A DNA stretch of 64,000 bases. It comes from Pyxidicoccus trucidator. GTDB taxonomy: Bacteria; Myxococcota; Myxococcia; Myxococcales; Myxococcaceae. Of this stretch, positions 32,978 through 41,776 are shown piece by piece. A model generated the notes under the pieces. The model was not told where the DNA came from. It ran no database searches and worked only from the letters and a program-made list of their open reading frames with translations. The stretch spans positions 186,001 through 250,000 of the forward strand of contig NZ_JAAIXZ010000016.1 in assembly GCF_010894435.1 (NCBI RefSeq), in the 5' to 3' direction. Both the position numbers and the translations under genes were made by a program. How positions within the stretch are numbered: the first letter of the stretch is position 1; each line of letters begins with the position of its first letter.

Positions 32978-34093
32978 CTACTTCCACTCCTTCAGCTCGA
33001 TACGAATGGTGTGGCCCCCTTTCATGTCGGTCATGCTGACCAGTGGCCAGAACCGGCCCCAGACGGGCGCGTCCTTCAGCCCCCAGGGGTCCTCGGCCAG
33101 TGTCAGCTGCTGCGTGAAGTCGACGTCGCCGGCGCTCCGTCCGGCGAGCGAGCGCAGGATGACCCCGACACGCGCATCCCCCACCTGCACGACGCTCCGT
33201 TCGGCCGGAGCGGCCTCCCTGGCGTACAGGTTGCGTCCGGGCTCCAGCCGGGCGAGGAGGAAGACCACGTCGAGCAGGGTGCCCTCCCATTGAGACTCGA
33301 TGAGGGGGTGGTATGTCCCCGTCCCGCTGACGGAATGGCGGACCCGCGCATGGCCCGTGCTCCAGACGTGCGTCTCGACGGACGGCTCCTGCCCCATCCA
33401 CACGTCATAGACCGCCACCTGGCCGGGCCTCACCGCCACCACCGCGTCACGTGGCCCCGGCGTCCGGACGCCGTGCGCGACGAGCCGCGCCCGGCTGAGC
33501 ACCCCTGCCCAGTCGCTCCAGGCCTCCTCGAGCCACACCGCGCCGCCGGCGAACGCGATGCGCGCATCTGTCGCGCCCACGCAGCCGCGCGTCAGGTTGG
33601 CCCCCTGGTGGTGCTCCACCCGGGCACACTCAAACGTGCCGCCGCCGACCTCGACCTTCGCGGGGCGGACTTCGAAGGGATGCGCGCTGTCGTGCCCGGG
33701 CTCCGGGATGCGGTCCGCCGCGGCGTTGCGGCCAGACGGCAGCCTGAGCGCTTCCCCGGGCAGGGGCTCCAGACGCATCACGAACACCAGCGGCCGCTGC
33801 AGCGGGCCTGACAACGGCCCCGGTCCGCGCGGACGGGCGCGCACCTCGACGAGACGCTCGGACTCGCGCTCCTCCAGCACGGTGAAGGTCACGAGCATGG
33901 GCGCCACGTCATAGCCCTCCAGCTCGTACTCGGCGAAGGTCCCTGGCGGCACCGCCGCGGGCGATGCGCTGGAGGAAGGAAGGGCCGGGGCCGGCGCGTC
34001 CGCCGGAGGCCAGGCCTCCGCGAGCCGCTTCTGCCCCATGCAGCCCGTCAGCAGCGCCGCCAGCACCACGGTCCCAGCCGTCATCCGTCGCAT
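32978..34093 (-). CDS. lipoprotein of unknown function
   Basis: This encodes 371 residues. A lipoprotein signal MRRMTAGTVVLAALLTGCMG is followed by an Ala/Pro/Ser linker and a mainly beta-strand body: YELEGYDVAPMLVTFTVLEE, RPLVFVMRLEPLPGEALRLP, VEVGGGTFECARVEHHQ, PGQVAVYDVWMGQEPSVETH. Two Cys (in FECARV and TRGCVG) could form a disulfide. No catalytic motif is visible and I do not recognise the family. It is single-gene, diverging from nothing close upstream; 150 bp separate it from the SDR gene on the same strand. Confidence 0.65.
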   Translation of the reverse strand: MRRMTAGTVVLAALLTGCMGQKRLAEAWPPADAPAPALPSSSASPAAVPPGTFAEYELEGYDVAPMLVTFTVLEERESERLVEVRARPRGPGPLSGPLQRPLVFVMRLEPLPGEALRLPSGRNAAADRIPEPGHDSAHPFEVRPAKVEVGGGTFECARVEHHQGANLTRGCVGATDARIAFAGGAVWLEEAWSDWAGVLSRARLVAHGVRTPGPRDAVVAVRPGQVAVYDVWMGQEPSVETHVWSTGHARVRHSVSGTGTYHPLIESQWEGTLLDVVFLLARLEPGRNLYAREAAPAERSVVQVGDARVGVILRSLAGRSAGDVDFTQQLTLAEDPWGLKDAPVWGRFWPLVSMTDMKGGHTIRIELKEWK

Positions 34094-34242
34094 CCCGCCA
34101 GCGTACCGCGAGCGCAGGTGAAGAAGCTCAACACCGGAATCAAGTCACTCGCCCGGGCGCTCAACACGCAGTCCTACGTGTGGCAGTTCAATCCGAGCCT
34201 GAGCACGAGGCCGAGGAAGACCCAGGCCCTGGCGGTGCCCCT

Positions 34243-34983
34243 TCAAACGGCGAAGCCGCCGTCGACGGCGATGGAGGCGCCGGTGATGTAGCGCCCGCCC
34301 TCGCCGGAGAGGTGGGCGACCGTGGCGGCGATGTCCTCGCTCTCCCCGAAGTGGCCCAGGGCGAGGAGGGCCCGCTCCGCGTCCGCCCCCGGGCCGTTGG
34401 CCGGATTCATGTCCGTGTCGATGGGGCCGGGGTGGACCACGTTGGCGGTGATGCCCCGGGGCCCGAGCTCTCTCGCCAGCCCCTTGGTGAGGCCCGTCAG
34501 CGCCGCCTTGCTCATGGTGTAGAGGGTGACGCCAGGAAAGGGCACCCGGTCGACGAAGCAGGTACCGATGCTGATGATGCGCCCACCCTTGCCCATGTGT
34601 CGCGCCGCCGCCTGCGAGGCGAGGAACACCGCTCGCACGTGCACCGCGAGTGTCCGGTCCACCTCCTCCAGCGTCACCTCCTCCAGCGGTCCCGAAGGGA
34701 AGATGCCCGCGTTGTTGACGAGGATGTCGAGCCGCCCCAGCTCCGCTACCGTCCCCTCCACCGCCCGGATGACGGCCTCCGGGCTCGCGCTGTCCGCGGC
34801 GATGGCGAACCCACGCCGACCGGCCGCCTGGATGTCCCTGACGACAGCGTGGGCCTTGTCCGCGGCGCTCACATAGGTCAGCGCCACGTCGGCGCCCTCC
34901 CGTGCGAGCCGCCGGGCGATGGCCGCTCCAATGCCCCGGCTGCCTCCTGTGACGAGTGCCACCCTGCCCGTGAGTCCCGACAT
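34243..34983 (-). CDS. short-chain dehydrogenase/reductase
   Basis: This encodes 246 residues, full length for a classical SDR. Motifs are TGGSRGIGAAIA, ILVNNAGIF, a catalytic block with Ser in IISIGTCF and LYTMSK for Tyr/Lys, and a DGGFAV C-terminus. It most resembles 3-oxoacyl-ACP reductase-like SDRs that act on diverse ketones. It is transcribed divergently from a TetR gene with 99 bp between them and shared GATACAGAA half-sites, so expression is probably TetR-controlled. Confidence 0.9.
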   Translation of the reverse strand: MSGLTGRVALVTGGSRGIGAAIARRLAREGADVALTYVSAADKAHAVVRDIQAAGRRGFAIAADSASPEAVIRAVEGTVAELGRLDILVNNAGIFPSGPLEEVTLEEVDRTLAVHVRAVFLASQAAARHMGKGGRIISIGTCFVDRVPFPGVTLYTMSKAALTGLTKGLARELGPRGITANVVHPGPIDTDMNPANGPGADAERALLALGHFGESEDIAATVAHLSGEGGRYITGASIAVDGGFAV

Positions 34984-35006
34984 GTCAGCCCCTTTGTGTA
35001 GCGATT

Positions 35007-35071
35007 GATACAGAATAGGTAATCGCCTTGCCTGGAGCCGTCAACGGATTTATTTAATGAGCGATACAGAA
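35007..35071. promoter_or_regulatory. GATACAGAA repeats in the SDR/tetR spacer
   Basis: A 9-bp motif GATACAGAA occurs at 35007-35015 and again at 35063-35071, in the same orientation, one beside each divergent start. Around the first copy a GCGATT/AATCGC dyad (35001-35006 and 35021-35026) is seen. These are likely operator sites for the adjacent TetR protein; this is inferred from position and repetition. Confidence 0.5.
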
Positions 35072-35082
35072 AGGAGCGGGTG

Positions 35083-35700
35083 ATGACGACACGAGGCCGC
35101 CCGCGCCACTTCGACCGGGACGCCGCCTTGCGGCAGGCAATGCAGGTCTTCTGGGAGCGCGGCTATGAGGGCGCGTCGCTCAGTGACCTCACGGAGGCCA
35201 TGGGCATCAAGGCGCCGAGCCTGTACGCCGCCTTTGGTTGCAAGGAGGCCTTGTTCCGTGAGGCGGTGGAGCTCTACGACTCCGTGGAGGGCGGGGCGAC
35301 AAACCGGGCCCTCCAGGAGGCTCCCACGGCGCGCGCGGCCGTCGAGGCCATGCTGCGCGACAACGTGAAGGAGTACGTGAGTCCCAGCAAGCCGAGCGGC
35401 TGCATGATTGTCCTCGCGGCGGTGGCCGGCACGGCGGAGAACCAGGGCGTGCGGGAGTTCCTCGCGGAGCTGCGAAGGGGCTCCACCACGGCGATTCAGC
35501 GCCGGTTGGACCGGGGCCGCGCCGAGGGCGAACTGCCAGCGGGCACCGACACCTCGGCCATGGCCGGCTTCTACGCCACCGTGCTGCAGGGCCTCTCCAT
35601 CCAGGCCCGTGATGGCGCCTCCCTGGAGACGATGGCGGCCATCGTCGACTGCGCAATGGCCGCCTGGGACGCGCTGGTGAAGCGCCGGACGAAGCGCTGA
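35083..35700 (+). CDS. TetR-family transcriptional regulator
   Basis: This encodes 205 residues. The start at ATG 35083 is 6 bp after AAGGAG (35071-35076); a GTG three bases earlier is too close to it. The N-terminal domain reads GRPRHFDRDAALRQAMQVFW, then ERGYEGASLSDLTEAMGIKA, then PSLYAAFGCKEALFREAV, an intact helix-turn-helix. The C-terminal domain with PSGCMIVLAAV is of the TetR_C_16/AefR-like kind found in regulators of SDR and alcohol-stress genes. Probable target: the divergent SDR gene and itself. Confidence 0.9.
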   Translation: MTTRGRPRHFDRDAALRQAMQVFWERGYEGASLSDLTEAMGIKAPSLYAAFGCKEALFREAVELYDSVEGGATNRALQEAPTARAAVEAMLRDNVKEYVSPSKPSGCMIVLAAVAGTAENQGVREFLAELRRGSTTAIQRRLDRGRAEGELPAGTDTSAMAGFYATVLQGLSIQARDGASLETMAAIVDCAMAAWDALVKRRTKR

Positions 35701-35794
35701 GGGCGAGGGGCGTCCTCAGCCCTGGTTCGGCACGTAGCCTCCTCACGGATGGCGGACCGCAGTGCGATGACCGCGAGCGCCAGGAGCAGAACGC

Positions 35795-37246
35795 CTACGG
35801 AGCCTTCCCGCTGTTGTTGGCGAACCTGAACACCATGATGGAGCCTGGATTGGCGAGCACGTCGGTGGCACCGCCATTGGCGTCCCGGGTGAATCCGGTG
35901 GAATCCGTAGCGATGTAGAAGGTCCGGTTGTCAGGGCCCATGGCGAGGTCGCGGTAGCGGTTCACGGTGTCGAAGAGCTGGTCCGTGTCCCGGACGCCCT
36001 GGCCGTCGCCGCTCAGCTTGAAGCGGTACAGCGCGCCGTTCTTGAGCGACGTGACCAACAAGGAGCCACCCCAACCCGGAATCGCCCCGTCCCGTGGATA
36101 GTAGTCCACGCTCGACGGCGCAATGGAGGGCCGACAGATGAAGAACAGCTCACCACAGGTCTCGTCCTCGAAATCGTAACCGTTCGGCACGGTGTACAGG
36201 GTCATGATCGGCTCGACGAAGGCCTCCGTGTAGGCGCTCTCATCGGCGCGGGGAACGCCCGCCGGGACGCTCGCCGGGTCGGTCAGGTTCGTCCAGGTCA
36301 GCTCCTGGCAGTTGGGCGCCGCGGACCAGTTGACGTATGCATACGCCTGATTGTCGCGGTACCCCGCGACGTGCGGCCACCCATGGTTGCCGCCTGCCCG
36401 GATGATGTTCAGCTCGTCATCGGCGTTGGCGGCGTGCTCGGCCTGGTAGAGCGTGCCGTCCGGCCCGAACACGAGGCCTTGGGGGTTGCGGTGGCCGTAG
36501 GTGTAGATGTGGCTCCGCACTCCGTTGAACATCGGGTTGTCCGCCGGAATCGAGCCGTCCAGCTCCATCCGCAGAATCTTTCCCTTGTAGGCAGACCAGT
36601 CTGCGTTCTGGACCTCGCTGTCGGTCGGAAGTCGCTGCGCTTCGATGGGCTTGCAGAAGTTGGCGAACTGGTTCGCGCCTTGCTCACCCAGGGAATAGAA
36701 GAGTTTCCCGTCCGGACCAATCTTCAGGCGGCCACCGTTGTGGTCATTGCCAGCTGGGATGCCCGAAATGAGCTCACGCGGCTCGCTCAGCGTTTCAGCG
36801 TCGGGTTGGTAGGTGAAGCGCACAACCTTCGCGCGGGGATTGTCCTGTTCATCGCCATCCCCCGGAGTGCCGTCGTAGGTGTAGGCGACGTACACGTAGT
36901 CGTTCCCGGAGCCGGCGAGCAGTTCTGGGTGAAGCGCCATCCCGAGCAAGCCCTGGTGCTGCATGTCGGCCAGGACTTCGCCGATGGTGACGGCCACTCG
37001 CGTTCTCCCGGATTCAGGGTCTATCCGCGTGACCCTCCGTCCAGCCCGCTCCGTCACCCAGAGCATGTCGTCCGGTCCCCAGGTCACCTCCCACGGACCT
37101 TCGAGCCCGCTGACCAACACTCGAGCTGGCAACTCCGGCTCCGATGGCTGCTGGTCATCAGCACTCCCGGTCGGGGGTGGTTTGGCGGGTGCAGCTGGAC
37201 CGCAAGCGACCAGCGAAACCAGAGCCAAGGTCAGAACCGTTCTCAT
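35795..37246 (-). CDS. PQQ-dependent sugar dehydrogenase, lipoprotein
   Basis: This encodes 483 residues. A lipoprotein signal ends SLVACG. The body is a six-bladed propeller of the soluble glucose/sorbosone dehydrogenase type: LEGPWEVTWGPDDMLWVTER, MQHQGLLGMALHPE (catalytic His region), GNDHNGGRLKIGPDGKLFYS, YGHRNPQGLVFGPDG, EHAANADDELN and GGNHGWPHV. These carry the usual His, Asp and PQQ- and Ca-binding residues. It should oxidise an aldose or similar sugar outside the cytoplasm using PQQ. No PQQ biosynthesis gene is in the window. It converges with the tetR gene and has 94 bp between stops. Confidence 0.85.
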   Translation of the reverse strand: MRTVLTLALVSLVACGPAAPAKPPPTGSADDQQPSEPELPARVLVSGLEGPWEVTWGPDDMLWVTERAGRRVTRIDPESGRTRVAVTIGEVLADMQHQGLLGMALHPELLAGSGNDYVYVAYTYDGTPGDGDEQDNPRAKVVRFTYQPDAETLSEPRELISGIPAGNDHNGGRLKIGPDGKLFYSLGEQGANQFANFCKPIEAQRLPTDSEVQNADWSAYKGKILRMELDGSIPADNPMFNGVRSHIYTYGHRNPQGLVFGPDGTLYQAEHAANADDELNIIRAGGNHGWPHVAGYRDNQAYAYVNWSAAPNCQELTWTNLTDPASVPAGVPRADESAYTEAFVEPIMTLYTVPNGYDFEDETCGELFFICRPSIAPSSVDYYPRDGAIPGWGGSLLVTSLKNGALYRFKLSGDGQGVRDTDQLFDTVNRYRDLAMGPDNRTFYIATDSTGFTRDANGGATDVLANPGSIMVFRFANNSGKAP

Positions 37247-37389
37247 CGTGGTGACTCCTCTGCGGCGGGAGGATGCAATTCCACTCGAGGCCTGCGCCGC
37301 GATTCATCGGGCCTCGCTGAGTCAAGCTGGGGCTCGCCGCGCGTGGCAGCCAGCGTCCTGCTGTCAGCGCTCCATGGCGACCTGCGAAC

Positions 37390-37578
37390 ACTCACTCCGC
37401 GCGGCGATCCGCCATGGCTTCGACGCCCTGAACCTGAACCGCATCGAGGCCGACCTCGACCCGCGCAACATCGGCTCGGCGCGGGTGCTGGAAAAGCTGG
37501 GGTTGCTGCATCGCGCACGGCGAGATGGCCGACACCGTGAACCACGGGCTGCGCAGGCGCTACTGGGACGAGCGCTGA
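37390..37578 (+). pseudogene. GNAT acetyltransferase remnant
   Basis: Only the C-terminal part of a RimJ/RimL-type acetyltransferase remains. One frame reads RHGFDALNLNRIEADLDPRN followed by IGSARVLEKLGLL, the acetyl-CoA-binding helix region. After that the homology jumps to another frame, AHGEMADTVNHGLRRRYWDER with stop at 37576-37578, matching the normal end of such proteins. About eight residues between the two parts are missing. The gene therefore lacks its N-terminal half and has a frame-disrupting deletion. Confidence 0.7.
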
Positions 37579-37596
37579 GCAGCCCGGCCGGCCGCA

Positions 37597-37962
37597 TCAG
37601 GCCTGCGGCGCCGTCCAGACCAGGTTCCACAGGTGGCCGTCGAGGTCCTCGAAGCCCTGGTCATACATGAAGCCGTGGTCCTCGGGCGGATGCGGAGTAC
37701 GGCCGCCGGCGGCGACGGCCTTGGCGATCAGACTGTCCACTTCTTCCCGGCTCTCGCAGCTCAGGCAGATGATGACCTCGTTGGCCTCCTTCGCCTGCAC
37801 GACGGGCTTGTCGATGAGGCTCTTGAAGAACGCTTCGGTCATCAGCATGGCATGAATGCTGCCATCCACGATGACCATGAACGCCGCGCTCTCGTTGCTG
37901 AATTGTGGATTGAAGCTGAAGCCGAGAGCGGAAAAGAAGGCCTTGGATTTGTCCAGGTCATG
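37597..37962 (-). pseudogene. VOC/glyoxalase-like gene without its start
   Basis: The frame DLDKSKAFFSALGFSFNPQF, AAFMVIVDGSIHAMLM, NEVIICLSCESREEVDSLI and GFEDLDGHLWNLVW matches a single-domain VOC protein of about 130 residues, complete at the C-terminus. The first 10-12 residues (first beta-strand and start codon) are absent. The frame instead continues upstream into sequence from an unrelated GST-like gene, with no start codon nearby. It is probably not expressed as a normal protein. Confidence 0.65.
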
Positions 37963-37965
37963 CGT

Positions 37966-38190
37966 CGCTGTTGCGCCACGCCGGCAGTTCTCGCCCACGG
38001 TCGAACCACGCCAGCAGATGCGGGGAGTCGTCCAGCGGCAGGCGCGCCCGCTCGCGGACATCAGCGGCGCCGCCACCGCGTAGGCGGCCAGGGTCACGGC
38101 TTCGCCCCCCGTCAGCGGCGGTTGGCCAGGTGCTTGTCCAGCACCGTGGAGGCCTGGTCGGCGGCGCCGGTGCCGACTGCGCGACATTCC
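37966..38190 (-). pseudogene. glutathione S-transferase C-terminal remnant with two frameshifts
   Basis: Three short pieces in three different frames line up in order as the C-terminal helical domain of a GST: ADQASTVLDKHLANR, then LTGGEAVTLAAYAVAAPLM, then ERARLPLDDSPHLLAWFDRG followed by RELPAWR. Each switch needs a small indel. The N-terminal thioredoxin-like domain is not seen upstream. The piece abuts the truncated VOC gene, so a deletion probably joined them. Confidence 0.6.
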
Positions 38191-38373
38191 GCGGCGGACG
38201 CACGAACCCTGGAAACGCTTTTTTCGCCCGTCCGTACGTGAATTCGAAGAGACGGCGCAGCCCCCTCAACCAGCTCCGTGGATTCTTTCCGTCAGGGCGG
38301 CACCGGCGCGCTGCACCTCGCTCGTGAGGTGCGGCCTTCAGTCAATCCACTCGTCAATTCATGGGAGAGAAAC

Positions 38374-39843
38374 ATGCTGAGGAGCTTCTGGAAGAACCGC
38401 GTCCTGGTGGCGGCGCTGGCCGCTTCGATGTCCACGCTGTCCGCGGGTTGCGGTGAAGGCGATGACGACAAGGAGCCGCCCGACACCCGCCCCGCGAAGC
38501 TGCGCGTCATCCACGCATCGCCCGACGCTCCGGCGGTGGACATCTACGCCGAGGGCCAGGCGGCGCCGCTGTTCACCAACGTGAAGTACGGCGACACGAC
38601 GAGCTACGCCACCGTGCCGGCGGGCACGTACAACGTGCAGGTGCGTGCGGCGGGCGCGGCGGCGAGCTCGGCGCCCGTGTACTCCACCGGCCCGCTGACG
38701 CTGGGTGCCAATGCCAGCGTGAGCGCGCTGGCCTCGGGCCTGCTCGGCGCCAGCGACAACACTCAGTCCTTCCGCGTGCTGCCGCTTGCAGAGGGCTTCA
38801 GCGCTCCGGCGGACGGGCGGGCGCGCGTGCGCATCGTCCATGCGGGCGCGGACGCGCCCACCGTGGCGCTGGACGTGGGCGATGACGGCTCCTCCGAGGT
38901 GCCGGCCCTGCAGCGCTTCCAGGACACCGGCGCTACCGGCGTGGACCTGCCCGCGGGCCAGTCCTTCCAGGTGGGCGTGCTCGCGGGAGGCAACAAGGTG
39001 ACGGCCTTCACCATCCCCGCCCTGCCATCTCGCGGCGAGGTGTTCGTCATCGCCACCGGGCAGCTCTCCGCGAAGCCTGGCGCCACCAACGGCTTCGGCC
39101 TGCTCGCGGCGGGGGTGGGCTTCATCCGGCAGAACCCCGTCGTCTACGCGCTGCACGGCTCGCCGGACGCGCCTCCCGTGGACATCTTCGCGGGCAACGC
39201 CGAGCTGGTGGACAACCTGACCTTCGGCCAGCTCTCCAAGCCCATCCAGGTGCCGCCGGGCACGTACACCCTGGACGTCTTCGCGCATGCGTCCGGTGCC
39301 TCGCGCCCGGCCGGCCACCCCGCCGGTGCCGACAGCACGCCCGCGCTGGAGGCCGGAGGCCGCTACCTCGTGGTGGCCGCCGGCTTCCTGTCGCCCGGCG
39401 CGGGGGACCCGGCGACGTCCACCTTCGAGCTGCTCGCCTTCGCCGACGGCTTCGCCCAGGACAAAGACAGCCTGAGGCTGCGCGTGGTGCACGCCTCGCC
39501 GGACGCGCCCGAGGTGGACGTGGCGCCGCTGGAGAACGGGCTCGTCCCGATGCATGCGGCCTACAACGATGTGCCCTACCGGCAGGCCTCCGCGCCCGAG
39601 GGACTGGCGCTGCCGGCGGTCCAGGCCCAGGTGGGCGTGGCCGCCGCCTCCGCGAGCAACCGCGCACCGGTAGCCCGCTTCGACTTCGACACCGCGCCCT
39701 TCATCGGCAAGGGCGTCTTCGCCGTGGCCGCGGGCGCGCTGTCGCCTACGCACGGGGAGGGCGAGGCGTCCTTCCGGCTGGTAGCGGTGGACACCGGCGC
39801 CTCGCCCTGGACGGCCACCGCCCTGCACCCCGTGTTTCCGTAG
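38374..39843 (+). CDS. DUF4397 repeat lipoprotein
   Basis: This encodes 489 residues after GGGAGAGAAAC. A signal ends with a lipobox LSAGCGEG. Four copies of the DUF4397 start pattern are visible: RVIHASPDAPAVDIYAEG, RIVHAGADAPTVALDVG, YALHGSPDAPPVDIFAG and RVVHASPDAPEVDVAPL. Blocks such as VPAGTYNVQVRAAG and VPPGTYTLDVFAHASG lie between them. DUF4397 modules are beta-sandwich extracellular domains of unknown ligand. A start at 38278 would precede the signal by 32 residues and lacks support. It lies downstream of the decayed gene cluster. Confidence 0.85.
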   Translation: MLRSFWKNRVLVAALAASMSTLSAGCGEGDDDKEPPDTRPAKLRVIHASPDAPAVDIYAEGQAAPLFTNVKYGDTTSYATVPAGTYNVQVRAAGAAASSAPVYSTGPLTLGANASVSALASGLLGASDNTQSFRVLPLAEGFSAPADGRARVRIVHAGADAPTVALDVGDDGSSEVPALQRFQDTGATGVDLPAGQSFQVGVLAGGNKVTAFTIPALPSRGEVFVIATGQLSAKPGATNGFGLLAAGVGFIRQNPVVYALHGSPDAPPVDIFAGNAELVDNLTFGQLSKPIQVPPGTYTLDVFAHASGASRPAGHPAGADSTPALEAGGRYLVVAAGFLSPGAGDPATSTFELLAFADGFAQDKDSLRLRVVHASPDAPEVDVAPLENGLVPMHAAYNDVPYRQASAPEGLALPAVQAQVGVAAASASNRAPVARFDFDTAPFIGKGVFAVAAGALSPTHGEGEASFRLVAVDTGASPWTATALHPVFP

Positions 39844-39866
39844 TCCCTGCTCACGGTCCCCAGCGG

Positions 39867-39895
39867 GCGCCACGGTCCTTTCTCCACCGTGGCGC
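39867..39895. terminator. bidirectional hairpin between convergent genes
   Basis: A perfect 10-bp stem GCGCCACGGT/ACCGTGGCGC with a 9-nt pyrimidine loop lies 24 bp after the DUF4397 gene and before the end of the convergent lipoprotein gene. Confidence 0.6.
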
Positions 39896-39987
39896 ACCGT
39901 CAGCGGTCCTCCTCGGCCCCTCTGCTCCCTCCCCCTCGACAGGGCCCCCATCCCCCGTAGGCGTGTCCGCCGGCATCCGTGGGCGGC

Positions 39988-40533
39988 TCAGTAGAACGGG
40001 CCTGGGTCGGCCCCGAGCTGCCGCGCTGCCTTCGTCCAGGACACCCCGCGCTCGTTGTCCGTCCAGTGCGTGACGATGCTGCCCCCGCGGCTCACCTCGC
40101 GCACGGAGGACACCGCGGCCTGGTGCGCGGAGCCCGAGACGAAGGAGTACATGGCCGCCTCGTCCCTCCACACGGAGAGCGTTCGCGCCGTCCCGCAGCG
40201 CTCGGACGAGGCCACCTGAAGGGCCACCAGTCCCTGCTGGGCCTGGAGCGACTCGGAGATGGGGCCCATCAGCGCCTGGAAGCGGGCCAGCGCCTCGGGC
40301 TCCGGCCTCAGCTTGAGATAGGTGCTGCTCACGATGTAGCTGCCGGGCTCCAGTGTCCCGTCCGCGCGGACCGCGGCTCCGGCCAGTGGAAGCATTTGCA
40401 GGTCCTCCTCCAGTCGTTCCCGCGCGCAGTCCGCGAGCGGGTCTTCCTGAACGATGGCAGGAGGAGGGAGCTCTCCCCCGCCACAAGCGGGCAGGACGAG
40501 CAGAGTCAGGTAGGAAAGGAGGATGCGCTTCAT
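39988..40533 (-). CDS. lipoprotein with monooxygenase-like (dimeric alpha-beta barrel) fold
   Basis: This encodes 181 residues. A lipoprotein signal ends LVLPACGG. The mature part includes SYIVSSTYLKLRPEPEALAR and a repeating strand-helix pattern through VALQVASSERCGTARTLSVW, EAAMYSFVSGSAHQAAV and IVTHWTDNERG. The Wx-D-E-A-M-Y-F-V-S-x-H pattern is common in DUF3291/ABM-like ferredoxin-fold proteins. An enzymatic role is not established. The start overlaps the stop of the upstream gene (ATGA), so the two are translationally coupled. GGAAAGGAGG precedes the start. Confidence 0.7.
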   Translation of the reverse strand: MKRILLSYLTLLVLPACGGGELPPPAIVQEDPLADCARERLEEDLQMLPLAGAAVRADGTLEPGSYIVSSTYLKLRPEPEALARFQALMGPISESLQAQQGLVALQVASSERCGTARTLSVWRDEAAMYSFVSGSAHQAAVSSVREVSRGGSIVTHWTDNERGVSWTKAARQLGADPGPFY

Positions 40534-40937
40534 GGGTTCGACTCCTGATGAGGGTGGGACTCGGGACGGCAGGAAGTGGCGCCAGACACGGCGCCGAAGT
40601 GCAGCGGTGCGAAGTCGCGCCCCAGCCTCCGCGAGGAGAAGTGCTCGGAGCGCGCCATCACCCGCACCTGGACTGCATCGGCGGCGGAGGCGGTGGAGCG
40701 CAGCGTGGCCACCCAGTGGCCCGCGCCCGTGGCGTCCCGCACGAGGAGGTAGAGATAGCTGCCCGCCGGCAGTCGCTCCTCCACGTGCCCGCACAGCGTG
40801 TAGTGCGAGGCCGCGTCGAGCGCGTAGCGGGTGAGCGGGTTGTCCCGGCTCCCCGAAGACAGGGGATGGAAGGAGAGGGCAGTCCCGGCACCCAGCATGC
40901 CCACGACTGTCACGGTCAGCAGCAGCTTGCGTTGCAT
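40530..40937 (-). CDS. secreted protein of unknown function
   Basis: This encodes 135 residues. A signal peptide MQRKLLLTVTVVGMLGAGTA is followed by one small domain with HYTLCGHVEERLPAGSYLYL and HWVATLRSTASAADAVQVRV, predicted mainly beta. A Cys pair (CGH and TSCRP) could be bonded. It is the first gene of a two-gene unit with the ABM-like lipoprotein; the two probably work in the same compartment. No family is recognised. Confidence 0.65.
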   Translation of the reverse strand: MQRKLLLTVTVVGMLGAGTALSFHPLSSGSRDNPLTRYALDAASHYTLCGHVEERLPAGSYLYLLVRDATGAGHWVATLRSTASAADAVQVRVMARSEHFSSRRLGRDFAPLHFGAVSGATSCRPESHPHQESNP

Positions 40938-41044
40938 GCTCCCAAGGTAGGGGAGCGTGCCGCTCGCCGGGGCCGGGGCCGACGGGAGGCCTCGTCATGC
41001 GGACGGACGGCGGCCTCCAGGAGATGGCGGCGGTGCACGGCCGC

Positions 41045-41776
41045 TCAGTCCAGCCCGAGTCCCCGCTTCACCTCCGCCAGCAGGCGGCGGCTCACCCGCG
41101 CCACCTGCCCGTCCCGCAGCTCCACCTCGTGGATGCCGTCCGCGCCGCGCAGCGCCCGGATGCTGTTCGCGTGCACCAGCTCGCCCCGGTGCACGCGCAG
41201 GAAGCCCGCCTCCCGCAGTCGCTCCTCCAGCGTGGACAGCGGCTCCTCCGTCATCTGCTCCGCACCGTCCACCAGGAACACGGTGTACTTGTCCGAGGAC
41301 CAGAAGCGGGTGATGTCGCGCGCGTCGAAGAAGCGCAGCGTGCCCGCGGTGGAGGTGACGATGCGCGTGGAGGCCCCCGCGGGCCTCACCGTCTCCAGCG
41401 CCCGCGAGACGGCCTCCCGCGAGGCCAGCCGGCGCTGCCGCGCGCGCTCCATCGCCGTCGCCAGCCGCTCCGGACGTACTGGCTTGAGCAGGTAGTCCAC
41501 CGCGTTGACCTCGAACGCCTGCACCGCGTGCTCGTCATGGGCCGTGACGAAGATGACGGGGGGCAGGTCCGCGTGGCGCTGCGCCAGCGTCAGCCCGTCC
41601 ATGCACGGCATGTGGATGTCCAGCAGCAGCAGGTCCGGCCGGAGCGTGGCCACCTGCCGCAGTGTCTCCTCCGCATCACCGGCCTGGCCCACCACCTCCA
41701 CCCCGGCCAGCTCCCGCAGCATGCGCTCCAGCCGCCGGCGCGCGGGCTCCTCGTCGTCCACGACGAGCACCCTCAT
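41045..41776 (-). CDS. LytTR-family response regulator
   Basis: This encodes 243 residues. The receiver domain (1-120) has RVLVVDDEEPARR, the phospho-acceptor Asp 53 in LLLLDIHMP and Lys 98 in DYLLKPV. The LytTR DNA-binding domain (about 145-240) has RFWSSDKYTVFLVDG and FLRVHRGELVHANSIRALRG. It should bind direct-repeat operators after phosphorylation by the partner kinase, whose stop overlaps its start (ATGA at 41773-41776). Targets are not visible here. A longer start at 41815 lies inside the kinase gene and is not preferred. Confidence 0.92.
   Translation of the reverse strand: MRVLVVDDEEPARRRLERMLRELAGVEVVGQAGDAEETLRQVATLRPDLLLLDIHMPCMDGLTLAQRHADLPPVIFVTAHDEHAVQAFEVNAVDYLLKPVRPERLATAMERARQRRLASREAVSRALETVRPAGASTRIVTSTAGTLRFFDARDITRFWSSDKYTVFLVDGAEQMTEEPLSTLEERLREAGFLRVHRGELVHANSIRALRGADGIHEVELRDGQVARVSRRLLAEVKRGLGLD

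Noticed and set aside
34118..34291. Short plus-strand frame starting VKKLNTGIKSLARALNTQ
   Set aside because: It reads somewhat protein-like but has no ribosome site, no recognised homology and runs into the SDR gene; at most a remnant.
38278..38373. Longer start for the DUF4397 lipoprotein
   Set aside because: It would place 32 residues before an obvious lipoprotein signal; the ATG at 38374 has a good ribosome site.
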